Assembly (NCBI GenBank): GCA_017962235.1
Contig: JAGCVS010000012.1
Coordinates: 1 to 64,000, forward strand
Reading direction: 5' to 3'
Length of the DNA: 64,000 nucleotides
Source: Bacteroidales bacterium
GTDB lineage: Bacteria; Bacteroidota; Bacteroidia; Bacteroidales; UBA932
Positions 18,538 through 27,771 of this stretch are shown here, piece after piece; position 1 is the first letter of the stretch; the number at the start of each line of letters is the position of its first letter. A program made the position numbers and the translations under genes. Below the pieces are notes generated by a model, which was given only the letters and a program-made list of their open reading frames with translations, was not told the origin of the DNA and ran no database searches.

Positions 18538-21500
18538 TTATTTCTTGAGTGCTTTCTCTTCTGCCTTGGCCTCGCGCTTGCGGTTGAGGTCGTACATGAT
18601 GGGCGTACCGATAAAGATGGAAGCGTAGGTACCTACAATTACACCGAGGGTCAGGGCAACTGCGAAACCGCGGATGCTCTCGCCGCCGAATATTGCAATT
18701 GCAATCAGCACGATGAGGGTGGTGATGGAGGTGTTCAACGTACGGCTCAGGGTTGCGTTAACCGCGTCGTTGATATTCTCCTTGAGGGCGCGCTTCGGAT
18801 ACAGGGTCTTGTATTCGCGGATACGGTCAAAGATAACCACGTTATCGTTGATGGAGTAACCGATAATGGTAAGTATCGCAGCGATGAAGGTCTGGTCAAC
18901 GTCCAGGGTGAAAGGCAAAATACCGCTGAACAGCGAGAAGAAGCCAATCATGATGAGGGCGTTGTGTACCAGCGACGATACGCCGCCGACACCCCATGTC
19001 CAGTTGGTGAACCTGATTGCGATATATGCGAAGATTGCTATCAGCGCCAGGATAACGGCGATGATTGCATCGCGCTGCATCTCGCTCGCGATGGAAGCGT
19101 CCACGCGGTCGGAGGAGATGATACCGTTAGGGTTGTTCAGGGTGGAGGTGAACTCGTCCTGATTCATATCGTTTGCAAAGAAGCCCTTCAATGCGTTGTA
19201 AATCTTGCCCTCAATCTCCTTGTCGGTCTCCTGACTGCGGTCGTTCACTTTATATTTGGTGGTGATACGCATCTGGGATGCACCGCCAAACTGCTTAACC
19301 TCGGCAGCCTCGCCAAACTCCTGGAAGGTAGCTGCACGAACTTCCTCTGCGGTGACGGGCTGGTCGAAACGTACAACATAAGTACGACCGCCGCTGAAGT
19401 CTACGCCGTAGCTGAAGCCCTTGGTGAAGATGCTTACCAAAGCTATTACGCAGAGCACACCGGAAATGATGTAGGTGGTCTTGCGCAGCTTGATGAAGTC
19501 GATGTGGGTATTCTTGAGGAAGTTGCGGGTAAGAGGGGAATCAAAAGTGATGTCCTTGCCCTTCGCAAGCCTGCGCTCGAATATCAGACGAGGGATAAAG
19601 ATGGAGGTGAACACGGAGGTGATGATACCGATAACCAGCACGGCTGCAAAACCCTTCACGGGACCGCTGCCGAAGAAGAACAGGATGATACCGGTGATCA
19701 GGGTGGTGAGCTGACCGTCTATGATAGCGGAGTATGCGTTCTTGTAACCGTCGCTGATTGCCAGACGCAGGGACTTACCGTTGCGCAGTTCCTCTTTGAC
19801 ACGCTCGTAGATAATCACGTTGGCATCCACAGCCATACCCATGGTGAGCACCAGACCGGCGATACCGGGGAGGGTGAGCACTGCGCCGAAGCTTACCAGT
19901 GCGCCGAACAGGAACAGCACGTTGCACAGCAGTGCGATATCGGCTGCCCAACCAGCACGGCGGTAGAACAGCAGCATGTAAATCAGCACGAGCAGGAAGG
20001 CCAGTGCGAAGGAAATCATACCGCTGCGGATGGAAGCGCTACCCAGGGACGGGCCCACAACCTGCTCCTGCACGATGCGGGCGGGAGTGGAGAGCTTACC
20101 GCTCTTGAGCACGGTGGCAAGGTCCTCGGCCTCTTCAGGGGTGAAGTTGCCGGTGATCTGGCTGCTGCCGCCGCTGATCTTGTTCTGTACGTTAGGATAG
20201 GAATATACCAGACCGTCCATCACTATGGCGATCTGCTTGCCGATGTTCTGCTCTGTGATAACTTCCCAGCGTGCGCTGCCGGTGCTGTTCATGGTCATGC
20301 TGACCTCGGCTGCACCGGAAATCTGGCTGTAGTTCACGCGAGCGGAAGTGATCACGCCGCCGTCCAGCACGGCACCCTTGCCGGCTGCGCTCTTGAGAGC
20401 CACCAGCTCGAAGTACTGACCGTTGGAGATCTGTGAACTGGGCTTGAAGGTAAGCGCCGGAACAAAGTCGTTGGGGAACTCTACGCTGGTCTCGCGCAGC
20501 ATGCGCATAACCTCTGCGGTGTCACGATAGTGAACAAAACCCAGGCAGGCGTTGTTGCCGCCGCCGTTCTGCAGACGACCGAACAGGGGGTTGGCCTTCT
20601 TGTAAGCTTCCATCTGCTCGCTGTCGCTCTGCTGGTTCTCCTGTGCGAGGGTGTTCAGCAGGCTGTCTTCAGCTGCGGGAGCAGCCTCGGTTTCCAGAGC
20701 GGGCTCTGCGGTCTCTGTCTCTGCGAGAGACTCTGCCACAGCTGCCTGCTTTGCAGCTTCCTCACGGTTGACCTCCTGCAGGAAGGGCATGATCTCGGAA
20801 GAGGTGTAGGTCTGCCAGAACTCCAGCGATGCGGTACCCTGGAGGAGTTTGCGGACACGCTCAGGCTCCTTAACGCCCGGGAGCTCCACAAGGATGCGGC
20901 CGGTGCGGGCAATCTTCTGGATGTTGGGCTGTGCCACACCAAACTGGTTCACACGGCGCTCCACAACGGTGTAGGAGTTGTTGATGGCGCTCTCTGCCTC
21001 CTTGCGGAGGAGCTCGATAATCTCGTCGTTTGTGATCTTGGACTTGTTGGAAACATCGCTGCTGAACTTGTCCAGATCAATGTCAAACGAAAGCCTCTGC
21101 TCGCCAGCAACCTCCTTCCACGCCTCTGCGAAGAGGGTGATGAAGTCGGTGTGGGTCTCCTCTGCACGCTGACGTGCCAGAGAGAGGGCCTGATTGAATT
21201 CGGGGGTGGTCTTTTCACGCGCACAGTTGCGCACCAGCTCGCCCAGGTCCAGCTGCAGCATGACGTTCATGCCGCCCTTGAGGTCCAGACCAAGGTTAAT
21301 TTCTTTCTCCTTGACATCCTTGTATGTGTAGCCGAGATAGACCTTCTCGGTGGATATGGAGTCCAGATACTTGTTGTTTGCCGCGGTGTTCACGCTGTCA
21401 AGATAAAACGCACGGTCCAGCTCGGAAACTGCCTGGAATTCAGGCTTGGTCTGCTCCAGTTCCACTACCTTCTGCGCGTAATTTGCGGCTTTGCGCTCCT

Positions 21501-21591
21501 GGAGGGCGGTTACCAGCGTAAACGAAAGCTGGAAGGCGCAGGCCAGGGCGATGAGAATTGCCACTAAACGAATGGCTCCTTTACTATGCAT
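18538..21591 (-). CDS. secDF: Protein translocase SecD-SecF fusion
   Basis: A 1,017-residue fusion of SecD and SecF, the proton-driven partner of SecYEG that pulls secreted proteins through the inner membrane. The SecD half has GLDLKGGMNVMLQLD near residue 103, the periplasmic P1 region with a long acidic/alanine-rich insertion (about 290-330, AETETAEPALETEAAPAAEDS), and the TM4 block GMAVDANVIIYERVKEELRNGKS. The SecF half repeats it: YGVDFSGGRTYVV, GYSINDNVVIFDRIREY. The fused form and length are usual for Bacteroidota. It is transcribed alone, divergent from the SPOR operon. Confidence 0.96.
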   Translation of the reverse strand: MHSKGAIRLVAILIALACAFQLSFTLVTALQERKAANYAQKVVELEQTKPEFQAVSELDRAFYLDSVNTAANNKYLDSISTEKVYLGYTYKDVKEKEINLGLDLKGGMNVMLQLDLGELVRNCAREKTTPEFNQALSLARQRAEETHTDFITLFAEAWKEVAGEQRLSFDIDLDKFSSDVSNKSKITNDEIIELLRKEAESAINNSYTVVERRVNQFGVAQPNIQKIARTGRILVELPGVKEPERVRKLLQGTASLEFWQTYTSSEIMPFLQEVNREEAAKQAAVAESLAETETAEPALETEAAPAAEDSLLNTLAQENQQSDSEQMEAYKKANPLFGRLQNGGGNNACLGFVHYRDTAEVMRMLRETSVEFPNDFVPALTFKPSSQISNGQYFELVALKSAAGKGAVLDGGVITSARVNYSQISGAAEVSMTMNSTGSARWEVITEQNIGKQIAIVMDGLVYSYPNVQNKISGGSSQITGNFTPEEAEDLATVLKSGKLSTPARIVQEQVVGPSLGSASIRSGMISFALAFLLVLIYMLLFYRRAGWAADIALLCNVLFLFGALVSFGAVLTLPGIAGLVLTMGMAVDANVIIYERVKEELRNGKSLRLAISDGYKNAYSAIIDGQLTTLITGIILFFFGSGPVKGFAAVLVIGIITSVFTSIFIPRLIFERRLAKGKDITFDSPLTRNFLKNTHIDFIKLRKTTYIISGVLCVIALVSIFTKGFSYGVDFSGGRTYVVRFDQPVTAEEVRAATFQEFGEAAEVKQFGGASQMRITTKYKVNDRSQETDKEIEGKIYNALKGFFANDMNQDEFTSTLNNPNGIISSDRVDASIASEMQRDAIIAVILALIAIFAYIAIRFTNWTWGVGGVSSLVHNALIMIGFFSLFSGILPFTLDVDQTFIAAILTIIGYSINDNVVIFDRIREYKTLYPKRALKENINDAVNATLSRTLNTSITTLIVLIAIAIFGGESIRGFAVALTLGVIVGTYASIFIGTPIMYDLNRKREAKAEEKALKK

Positions 21592-21636
21592 AATTATTGC
21601 TTATTAATTATTTGATATTTCGCGAAAAATAGCTTG

Positions 21637-21644
21637 CAAAATTA
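21637..21644 (-). promoter_or_regulatory. Candidate -7 element for secDF
   Basis: On the minus strand this reads TAATTTTG, matching TAnnTTTG, 45 bases before the secDF ATG. No clear -33 box at the right spacing. Confidence 0.45.
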
Positions 21645-21674
21645 GTATTTTTTCTCAATATGTGAAGTATTTCG

Positions 21675-21682
21675 TATTTTTG
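21675..21682 (+). promoter_or_regulatory. Candidate -7 element for the SPOR-nfeD-floA operon
   Basis: TATTTTTG lies 26 bases before the ATG at 21709. A GGAGG (21697-21701) sits seven bases before that ATG, an unusually good Shine-Dalgarno sequence for this phylum. Confidence 0.55.
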
Positions 21683-21708
21683 TTTTTGCATATCTCGGAG
21701 GTAACGCA

Positions 21709-23550
21709 ATGAAACATATATCCTCATACTGCCTTGCGGCACTTTTACTGTGCCTTCCGGCGCTGCTGCCGGCGCAGAACGCGCGCCAGACGGCAGCCAG
21801 CGGAGACAAGGCGTTGGGCAGCTACAACTTTGAGGCGGCCAAGGCCGATTATACCCGCGCCCTGGCGCAGACCGCCGACTCCACGGAGCGGGTGGTGCTC
21901 ATGGAAAAAATCACCTGGTGCGAGAACGGCAGCAACATGCTAAAGTATGCCTCCCGCCCCCGCGTGCTTTCCAGTATAACCGTGCCCCGCAACCGTTTCT
22001 TCCTGTATTACAGCCATTTTCCCGACAAATCATGGCGCAGGGGAAAGGACGGCTCCCCGTTCCTCTACACGGAGGATATGGAAACCGTGATTATCCCCGT
22101 CCGCGACGAATACGGCACCTTTGACCTCAACACCTCCACCCGCCTCTCGGACGGCCGCTGGAGCCCCCTCACCGATATGGGAGACGGCATCAACTCCGTT
22201 GAAGACGAAGTGCTTCCGGTGCTGAGCGACGGCGGCAAGAAGGTCTATTTCTCTTCCAAGGGACTCTACGGAATGGGCGGCTACGACCTCTTTGTGAGCG
22301 AATGGGATGATAAACTGCAGCGCTGGGGCGAGGCGCAGAACCTCGGCTTCCCGTATTCATCACCTTACGATGACCTGCTTTTCTGCAACACGCCGGACGG
22401 CAACTTTTCCCTGTTTGCCAGCAACCGCGCCTGCAGTGCAGACAGCGTTGTGATATATCTGCTGCAGTACGACCCCAACCCCGTCAAGACCCCCGTGGAA
22501 TCGGTAGAGCAGGCGCGTGCAATCGCCTCCCTGAAGCCGCGTCCCACCCTTAACCTGGATATCGACGAGAGCCAGTTTGTGCACACCATGTATGGCGACG
22601 ACGCCTTTGCCCGCTATTTTGACCTTGTAGGTCGTTACGGCGCCGTTAAGGATTCCATAAGCATGCTGCAGCACAGCATAGCCCAGACCCGCCAGATATA
22701 CGCAGAGGCAGACGAAGTGGAGCGCAAGGATCTCTCCGCCGCAATAATAGACACGGAGAGCATCATCTTCAAGATGCAGGGTCGCTTGAGCGACATCGCC
22801 TCTGAAATCCAGGCGGTGGAGATGGAATTCCTGATCCGCGGCCAGGAGATCAACCCTGAAGAGCTCAGCCAATCCGACATAGAGGCGACCATGGACGCCC
22901 CGGGCGCCGCCACAATTGCTGGCAAACCGCAGTATACCTTTATGCCGCGCACGATGGGCGCCACCCCTCAGTTTGACTTTGTGCAGCCGGAGCCCAAGAT
23001 CGATCTCACCTTCCGCGTGGAGGACGATGCCGTGCTGATAGAGGATTACAAGCTGCCGGAGGGTCTGGTATACCAGATCCAGATAGCGGCCACCATAAAC
23101 AAGCTCACGGCGGCCCGCCTCAAGGGGCTCAGCCCCGCGTTTGAGTTCCGCGACGGCGGCAAGTATATCTACCGCGTGGGCCTGTTCAACACTTATGCGG
23201 AGGCCAACAAGCATCTGGCAACCGTGAAGAAGAAGGGCTTCTCCTCTGCAATGGTGGTGGCCCTTGACAACGGCAAGACCATCAACGTGAAGAAGGCCCG
23301 CGACCTGGAGGCGCAGCGCAAGGAGAACATGAAATACCGCGTTGTGTTCCGCGAGTATCCGGGAGGCATCCCCTCCGCCATCCTCTCTGTGGTAAGGGAG
23401 AGCAGTCCCGTGGACATCGCCCGCGGCTCCGAGGAAGGCCGCATAATATATTTCATCGCCCCGCTTGAAAAGGGTGCCGCAGACGCCATCCTCCAGAAGG
23501 CCGTCGCCGCCGGTGCGGAAGGGGTAGAAGTTGAACCTGTAAAACAATAA
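21709..23550 (+). CDS. Periplasmic TPR/PD40/SPOR-domain protein
   Basis: A 613-residue secreted protein: signal peptide ending LLPAQ, a TPR-like helical pair (about 28-80), PD40-type propeller blades (DGGKKVYFSSKGLYGMGGYDLFV near 182, then a second with DGNFSLFASNR), a helical middle, and a SPOR-like domain at about 449-525 (YQIQIAATINK, then YIYRVGLFNTYAEANKHL). The TPR-plus-PD40 start resembles PorE of the type IX secretion system, but the C-terminal OmpA domain of PorE is replaced by the SPOR-like part. SPOR domains bind denuded peptidoglycan, so the protein may tether to the septal or lateral wall. Three bases separate it from nfeD. Confidence 0.7.
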   Translation: MKHISSYCLAALLLCLPALLPAQNARQTAASGDKALGSYNFEAAKADYTRALAQTADSTERVVLMEKITWCENGSNMLKYASRPRVLSSITVPRNRFFLYYSHFPDKSWRRGKDGSPFLYTEDMETVIIPVRDEYGTFDLNTSTRLSDGRWSPLTDMGDGINSVEDEVLPVLSDGGKKVYFSSKGLYGMGGYDLFVSEWDDKLQRWGEAQNLGFPYSSPYDDLLFCNTPDGNFSLFASNRACSADSVVIYLLQYDPNPVKTPVESVEQARAIASLKPRPTLNLDIDESQFVHTMYGDDAFARYFDLVGRYGAVKDSISMLQHSIAQTRQIYAEADEVERKDLSAAIIDTESIIFKMQGRLSDIASEIQAVEMEFLIRGQEINPEELSQSDIEATMDAPGAATIAGKPQYTFMPRTMGATPQFDFVQPEPKIDLTFRVEDDAVLIEDYKLPEGLVYQIQIAATINKLTAARLKGLSPAFEFRDGGKYIYRVGLFNTYAEANKHLATVKKKGFSSAMVVALDNGKTINVKKARDLEAQRKENMKYRVVFREYPGGIPSAILSVVRESSPVDIARGSEEGRIIYFIAPLEKGAADAILQKAVAAGAEGVEVEPVKQ

Positions 23551-23553
23551 AAT

Positions 23554-24018
23554 ATGGGACCGATAATCATTCTTATCATAGTAGGACTGCTGCTGTTGCT
23601 GGTTGAAACGCTGCTTATCCCGGGATTCGCCATCACCGGCATCCTTGGCCTGGGCTGCATGGGAGCCGCCTGCTGGCTGGCATTCACCAGAATCAGCACC
23701 ACCGCCGGCGTCATCGTCACTGTAATATGCATTCTGCTGGCGCTGGGTCTGCTGATATGGGTGCTGCGCTCTTCCACCTGGAAAAAGGCCACCCTGAACA
23801 CTAATATCGATGCCAAGGTAGATGTCAACGCCGGTCAGGAAGGGATCGCCGTGGGCACCAAGGGCACCACAATCACCCGCCTGGCCCCCATGGGTATGGT
23901 TCGGCTGGAAAACGGCACCAAGGTGGAGGTAAGTTCTTCCGAGGGGTTCATAGACCCCGGCTGCCCCGTTGAGGTGAGCGCCGTTGAAGGAGAGAAAATA
24001 TTCATTAAAAAACTATAA
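23554..24018 (+). CDS. NfeD-like membrane protein
   Basis: A 154-residue protein with two or three membrane helices at the start and a soluble beta-barrel (OB-fold) C-terminal domain from about residue 85 (GQEGIAVGTKGTTITRLAPMGMVRL, ending VEGEKIFIKKL). This is the short, protease-less NfeD form that is nearly always next to a flotillin. Six bases before floA; the pair probably forms a membrane complex. Confidence 0.88.
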   Translation: MGPIIILIIVGLLLLLVETLLIPGFAITGILGLGCMGAACWLAFTRISTTAGVIVTVICILLALGLLIWVLRSSTWKKATLNTNIDAKVDVNAGQEGIAVGTKGTTITRLAPMGMVRLENGTKVEVSSSEGFIDPGCPVEVSAVEGEKIFIKKL

Positions 24019-24024
24019 ACTTTT

Positions 24025-24978
24025 ATGGCTCCTATGACAATCGTTTGGATTGCGGTGGGATTTGTCCTGCTGCTGTTGTTGCTCTGGCTTTTCCCCGTGA
24101 CGCTATGGTTCCAGGCCCTGATTTCAGGCGCCCGGGTATCCCTCATACAACTCATTCTGATGCGCTGGCGCAAGGTCCCTCCGGGAACCATTGTGGCAGC
24201 CATGATTGCCGGCACCAAGGCTGGCCTCAAGCTCAGCGCCAATGAACTGGAGGCGCACTATCTGGCCAAAGGTCATGTAGGACGCGTGGTGAACGCGCTG
24301 ATTTCTGCCGACAAAGCCAACATCGCCCTCGACTTCAAGAAGGCGGCTGCAATTGACCTCGCCGGCCGCGACGTGTTTGAGGCGGTGCAGATGTCTGTTA
24401 ACCCCAAGGTGATCAATACTCCCCCCGTATCGGCTGTGGCAAAGGACGGTATCCAGCTGATTGCAAAGGCCCGCGTAACCGTGCGCACCAACATCCACCA
24501 GCTGGTGGGCGGCGCCGGCGAGGAGACCGTGCTGGCCCGCGTGGGCGAGGGTATCGTTTCCAGTATCGGTAGCGCCGCTACCCACAAAGAGGTGCTCGAG
24601 AACCCCGACAGCATCTCCAAGGTTGTGCTCAGCAAGGGTCTGGACGCAGGCACCGCATTTGAGATTCTCTCCATCGATATCGCAGACGTGGATGTGGGCA
24701 AGAACATCGGCGCCGTGCTGCAGATGGACCAGGCTAATGCCGACAAGAACATCGCACAGGCCCGCGCAGAGGAGCGCCGCGCAATGGCGGTGGCTCTGGA
24801 GCAGGAGATGAAGGCAAAGGCTCAGGAGGCCCGCGCCAAGGTTATCGAGGCGGAGGCGGAGGTGCCTCTGGCTATGGCGGAAGCTTTCCGCAACGGCAAT
24901 CTGGGCATCATGGACTATTACAAGTTCAAGAACATCCAGGCCGACACGGACATGCGTACCAATATCGCCAAGAAGTGA
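24025..24978 (+). CDS. floA: Flotillin-like protein FloA
   Basis: A 317-residue SPFH-type protein of the FloA/YqfA (UPF0365) family. It has one N-terminal membrane hairpin ([20 protein letters not shown]), a central SPFH region ([25 protein letters not shown]), and a C-terminal Ala/Glu-rich helix ([19 protein letters not shown]) used for oligomerisation. The family organises membrane microdomains and affects fluidity. The last gene of the SPOR-nfeD-floA operon; a strong bidirectional hairpin follows. An internal ATG at 24034 is a possible alternative start. Confidence 0.93.
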   Translation: MAPMTIVWIAVGFVLLLLLLWLFPVTLWFQALISGARVSLIQLILMRWRKVPPGTIVAAMIAGTKAGLKLSANELEAHYLAKGHVGRVVNALISADKANIALDFKKAAAIDLAGRDVFEAVQMSVNPKVINTPPVSAVAKDGIQLIAKARVTVRTNIHQLVGGAGEETVLARVGEGIVSSIGSAATHKEVLENPDSISKVVLSKGLDAGTAFEILSIDIADVDVGKNIGAVLQMDQANADKNIAQARAEERRAMAVALEQEMKAKAQEARAKVIEAEAEVPLAMAEAFRNGNLGIMDYYKFKNIQADTDMRTNIAKK

Positions 24979-24995
24979 TTCGGCTTCCTGCGACA

Positions 24996-25038
24996 AATAA
25001 AAGCGGGGCAGGTCTTTTCGACTTGCCCCGCTTTTATT
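24996..25038. terminator. Bidirectional terminator between floA and glyS
   Basis: A near-perfect 19-base inverted repeat (24996-25014 with 25020-25038) with a five-base loop, a GC-rich core and A/T flanks on both sides. It serves the convergent floA and glyS genes. Confidence 0.85.
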
Positions 25039-25051
25039 GCGTCTGAACCTT

Positions 25052-26596
25052 TTAGTCTATGTTCTTTTTCAAGAGGTTATTGATGTTAACCTGATCTGCG
25101 ATGACTTTGTGGAGGTTCTCTACGGGCACGCGATCCTGGGTCATGGTGTCACGGTAGCGTACGGTAACGGTGTTATCTGCCAGCGTGTCGTGGTCCACGG
25201 TGATGCAGATGGGGGTACCGATAGCGTCCTGACGGCGATAGCGGCGGCCGATGGAATCCTTCTCGTCGTACTGGCAGTTGTAGTCCACGCGCAGGGAGTG
25301 GAGGATTTCCTGTGCCTTCTCTGCCAGACCGTCCTTCTTGACCAATGGCAGGATGGCCGCCTTAACGGGTGCGAGTGCCGGCGGCAGTGACATTACCACG
25401 CGCTTCTCGCCGTTCTCCAGAGTCTCCTCGTGATATGCGCTGGAGAGCACTGCAAGCACGGTGCGGTCCACGCCGATGGAGGTTTCGATTACGTACGGAA
25501 CGTAGCTCTCGTTGGTCTCGGGATCGAAGTACTGCATCTTGCGGCCGCTCATGCGCTGGTGGTTGCCCAGGTCAAAATCGGTACGGCTGTGGATGCCCTC
25601 CAGCTCCTTGAAGCCGAACGGGAATTCGAACTCGATGTCGGTGGCAGCATTGGCGTAGTGGGCCAGCTTGTCGTGGTCGTGGAAACGGTACTTATTGTCG
25701 CCCAGACCCATCGCCTTGTGCCATGCCAGGCGGGTCTGTTTCCATTTTGCGAACCATTCCATCTCGGTGCCGGGCTTTACGAAGAACTGCATCTCCATCT
25801 GCTCGAACTCGCGCATGCGGAAAATGAACTGACGGGCCACAATCTCGTTGCGGAACGCCTTGCCTATCTGGGCGATGCCGAAAGGCACCTTCATGCGGCC
25901 GGTCTTCTGCACGTTGAGGAAGTTCACAAAGATGCCCTGCGCCGTCTCGGGACGGAGGTAGATGGTGCCCACGCCGCCGTCCACATTGCCCAGCTGGGTG
26001 GAGAACATCAGGTTGAACTTGCGCACCTCGGTCCAGTTCTTTGTACCGGAGATGGGGCATACGATGTCGCAGTCAATGATAATCTGACGCATTTCGTTCA
26101 GGTCGTTGGCATCCAGCGCCTTCACCATGCGGGTGTGCACCTCGTCCCACTTTGCCTTGCTGCGGAGCACGTTGGGATTGGTGGCGCGGAACTGCGCCTC
26201 GTCAAAACTGTCGCCGAATTTGCGGCGCCCTTTCTCCACCTCCTTGTTCATCTTCTCTTCCAGCTTTGCCAGATAGTCCTCTATGAGCACGTCGGCACGG
26301 TAGCGCTTCTTGGAGTCCTTGTTATCAATCAGGGGGTCGTTGAACGCTGCCACATGGCCGCTGGCCTCCCAGATCTTGGGGTGCATGAAAATGGCGCTGT
26401 CTATACCCACGATGTTGTCGTGCAGGCGCACCATGGCATCCCACCAGTAAGTCTTGATGTTGTTCTTGAGCTCCACGCCCAGCTGGCCGTAGTCATACAC
26501 GGCTGCCAGACCGTCGTAAATCTCGCTTGACTGGAATATGAAACCGTATTCCTTGCAATGCGCCGTCAAATTTCTGAAAACCTCTTCTTGTGTCAT
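25052..26596 (-). CDS. glyS: Glycine--tRNA ligase, single-chain class II type
   Basis: A 514-residue homodimeric-type glycyl-tRNA synthetase that charges tRNA-Gly with glycine. Class II motifs are present: FRNEI followed by RMREFEQMEMQFF (motif 2), RPETAQGIFVNF, and GVDRTVLAVLSSAY (motif 3), then an anticodon-binding domain. The eukaryote-like insertion (KRYRADVLIEDYLAKLEEKM) is seen in Bacteroidota versions. It is the last gene of the sufS-sufE-sufT-folK-glyS unit, 18 bases after folK. Confidence 0.96.
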   Translation of the reverse strand: MTQEEVFRNLTAHCKEYGFIFQSSEIYDGLAAVYDYGQLGVELKNNIKTYWWDAMVRLHDNIVGIDSAIFMHPKIWEASGHVAAFNDPLIDNKDSKKRYRADVLIEDYLAKLEEKMNKEVEKGRRKFGDSFDEAQFRATNPNVLRSKAKWDEVHTRMVKALDANDLNEMRQIIIDCDIVCPISGTKNWTEVRKFNLMFSTQLGNVDGGVGTIYLRPETAQGIFVNFLNVQKTGRMKVPFGIAQIGKAFRNEIVARQFIFRMREFEQMEMQFFVKPGTEMEWFAKWKQTRLAWHKAMGLGDNKYRFHDHDKLAHYANAATDIEFEFPFGFKELEGIHSRTDFDLGNHQRMSGRKMQYFDPETNESYVPYVIETSIGVDRTVLAVLSSAYHEETLENGEKRVVMSLPPALAPVKAAILPLVKKDGLAEKAQEILHSLRVDYNCQYDEKDSIGRRYRRQDAIGTPICITVDHDTLADNTVTVRYRDTMTQDRVPVENLHKVIADQVNINNLLKKNID

Positions 26597-26614
26597 TGTA
26601 TCATGTTTTAATTA

Positions 26615-27037
26615 TTATTTCTCAAGTTCTGCCAGCAGCTCCGCTGCAAACGGGCGGCTGTATATCTGCGGATGGGGCAGTGTGAGCCGCTTTGTGCTGC
26701 ACTCCACATCGTTGTATTTCAAAATATCTATGTCGATGGTGCGGCTGGCATACACCCGCCGGCCATCTGTATCATAAACCGCCTTATGGCGCGGTCTTCC
26801 CAGCGCGACCTCAACCTTCTGGCAGAGGTTCAGCAGCTTGGTGGGAGTGAGCCCCGCCGGCGCCTCGAACGCCACCGCCATGTTCAAAAACGGCGGCCCG
26901 TCAAACCCTACGGCCTGAGTCTCCACAACAGCCGTGCGCGTCAGAGACACCCTGAGCGCATCTTCCAGCATGCCGCAGGCGACATTCAGCGCGGCCTCGC
27001 GGTTGCCAAGGTTGGAGCCGAGCAGCAGGTAAATCAT
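26615..27037 (-). CDS. folK: 2-amino-4-hydroxy-6-hydroxymethyldihydropteridine pyrophosphokinase
   Basis: A 140-residue HPPK that transfers pyrophosphate from ATP to hydroxymethyldihydropterin in folate synthesis. Visible motifs: LGSNLGNRE at the start, the FLNMAVAF strand, ASRTIDIDILKYND with the Mg-binding aspartates, and TLPHPQIYSRPF. It is slightly shorter than typical (about 155-160 residues). The start overlaps the upstream stop by four bases (ATGA). Confidence 0.93.
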   Translation of the reverse strand: MIYLLLGSNLGNREAALNVACGMLEDALRVSLTRTAVVETQAVGFDGPPFLNMAVAFEAPAGLTPTKLLNLCQKVEVALGRPRHKAVYDTDGRRVYASRTIDIDILKYNDVECSTKRLTLPHPQIYSRPFAAELLAELEK

Positions 27038-27345
27038 TCCAGTCCCAGTTCAATGCGAGCCTCTTCGCTCATCATATCCTTGTTCCACTCCGGCTCGAAC
27101 ACCAGCTCTATGGCCACGTCCACCACGCCCGGCACGTCGCGCACCGCCTCCGCCACGCTCTCCACAACCACGTCCGCAATGGGGCAGTTGGGGGCGGTAA
27201 GGGTCATCTTTATGTTCACCTGGTGGTCGTCGTCCACCGCGATCTCGTATATCAAACCCAGGTCGTATACGTTCACCGGAATCTCCGGGTCGTATACCTG
27301 GCGCAGCGCCATCACTATGTTCGCCTCTAGTGCCGTCTTGCCCAT
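27034..27345 (-). CDS. MIP18/SufT-like Fe-S assembly protein (DUF59)
   Basis: A 103-residue DUF59 protein. The family core is intact: VYDPEIPVNVYDLGLIYEI, then TLTAPNCPIADVVVESV with the conserved cysteine, and VELVFEPEWNKDMMSEEAR-type ending. Relatives (SufT, MIP18/Cia2) help deliver Fe-S clusters to target proteins. Its place three bases after sufE fits this role. Confidence 0.9.
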   Translation of the reverse strand: MGKTALEANIVMALRQVYDPEIPVNVYDLGLIYEIAVDDDHQVNIKMTLTAPNCPIADVVVESVAEAVRDVPGVVDVAIELVFEPEWNKDMMSEEARIELGLE

Positions 27346-27348
27346 AGT

Positions 27349-27771
27349 TCAGCCCTCCGCAAACGATTCCGCATAGCTGCGGATGCGCTTTATCATGGCG
27401 GCCAGACCCCCGGCCCGGGTGGGCGAGAGGTTCTCTTTGAGGCCGATATCGTCTATGAAGTGCAGGTCGGCGGCCAGTATGTCGGCCGGCGTCTGACCTT
27501 CGAACACCCGGATAAGCAGCGAGATGAGCCCCTTGGTGATGATGGCGTCGCTGTCGGCGGCAAAGTGCAGCCGGCCGTCTTCATCGCGAGTGCAGGTGAG
27601 CCACACTCGGGACTGGCACCCCTCTATCAGGTTGGCGTCGGTCTTATCGCCCTCCGCGGCCAGCGGCAGTTCCCGTCCAAGATCTATCAGATACTCGTAC
27701 TTGTCCAGCCACTCGTCGTAAACGGCGAATTCCTCTACTATCTCCCTCTGTATATCGTCTATGCTCTTCAT
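27349..27771 (-). CDS. sufE: Cysteine desulfuration protein SufE
   Basis: A 140-residue SufE that accepts persulfide sulfur from SufS. The acceptor cysteine is C52 in EGCQSRVWLTC, the normal SufE motif. The start codon directly follows the sufS stop (no intervening base), indicating coupled translation. The scaffold genes sufB, sufC and sufD are not in this window. Confidence 0.95.
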   Translation of the reverse strand: MKSIDDIQREIVEEFAVYDEWLDKYEYLIDLGRELPLAAEGDKTDANLIEGCQSRVWLTCTRDEDGRLHFAADSDAIITKGLISLLIRVFEGQTPADILAADLHFIDDIGLKENLSPTRAGGLAAMIKRIRSYAESFAEG

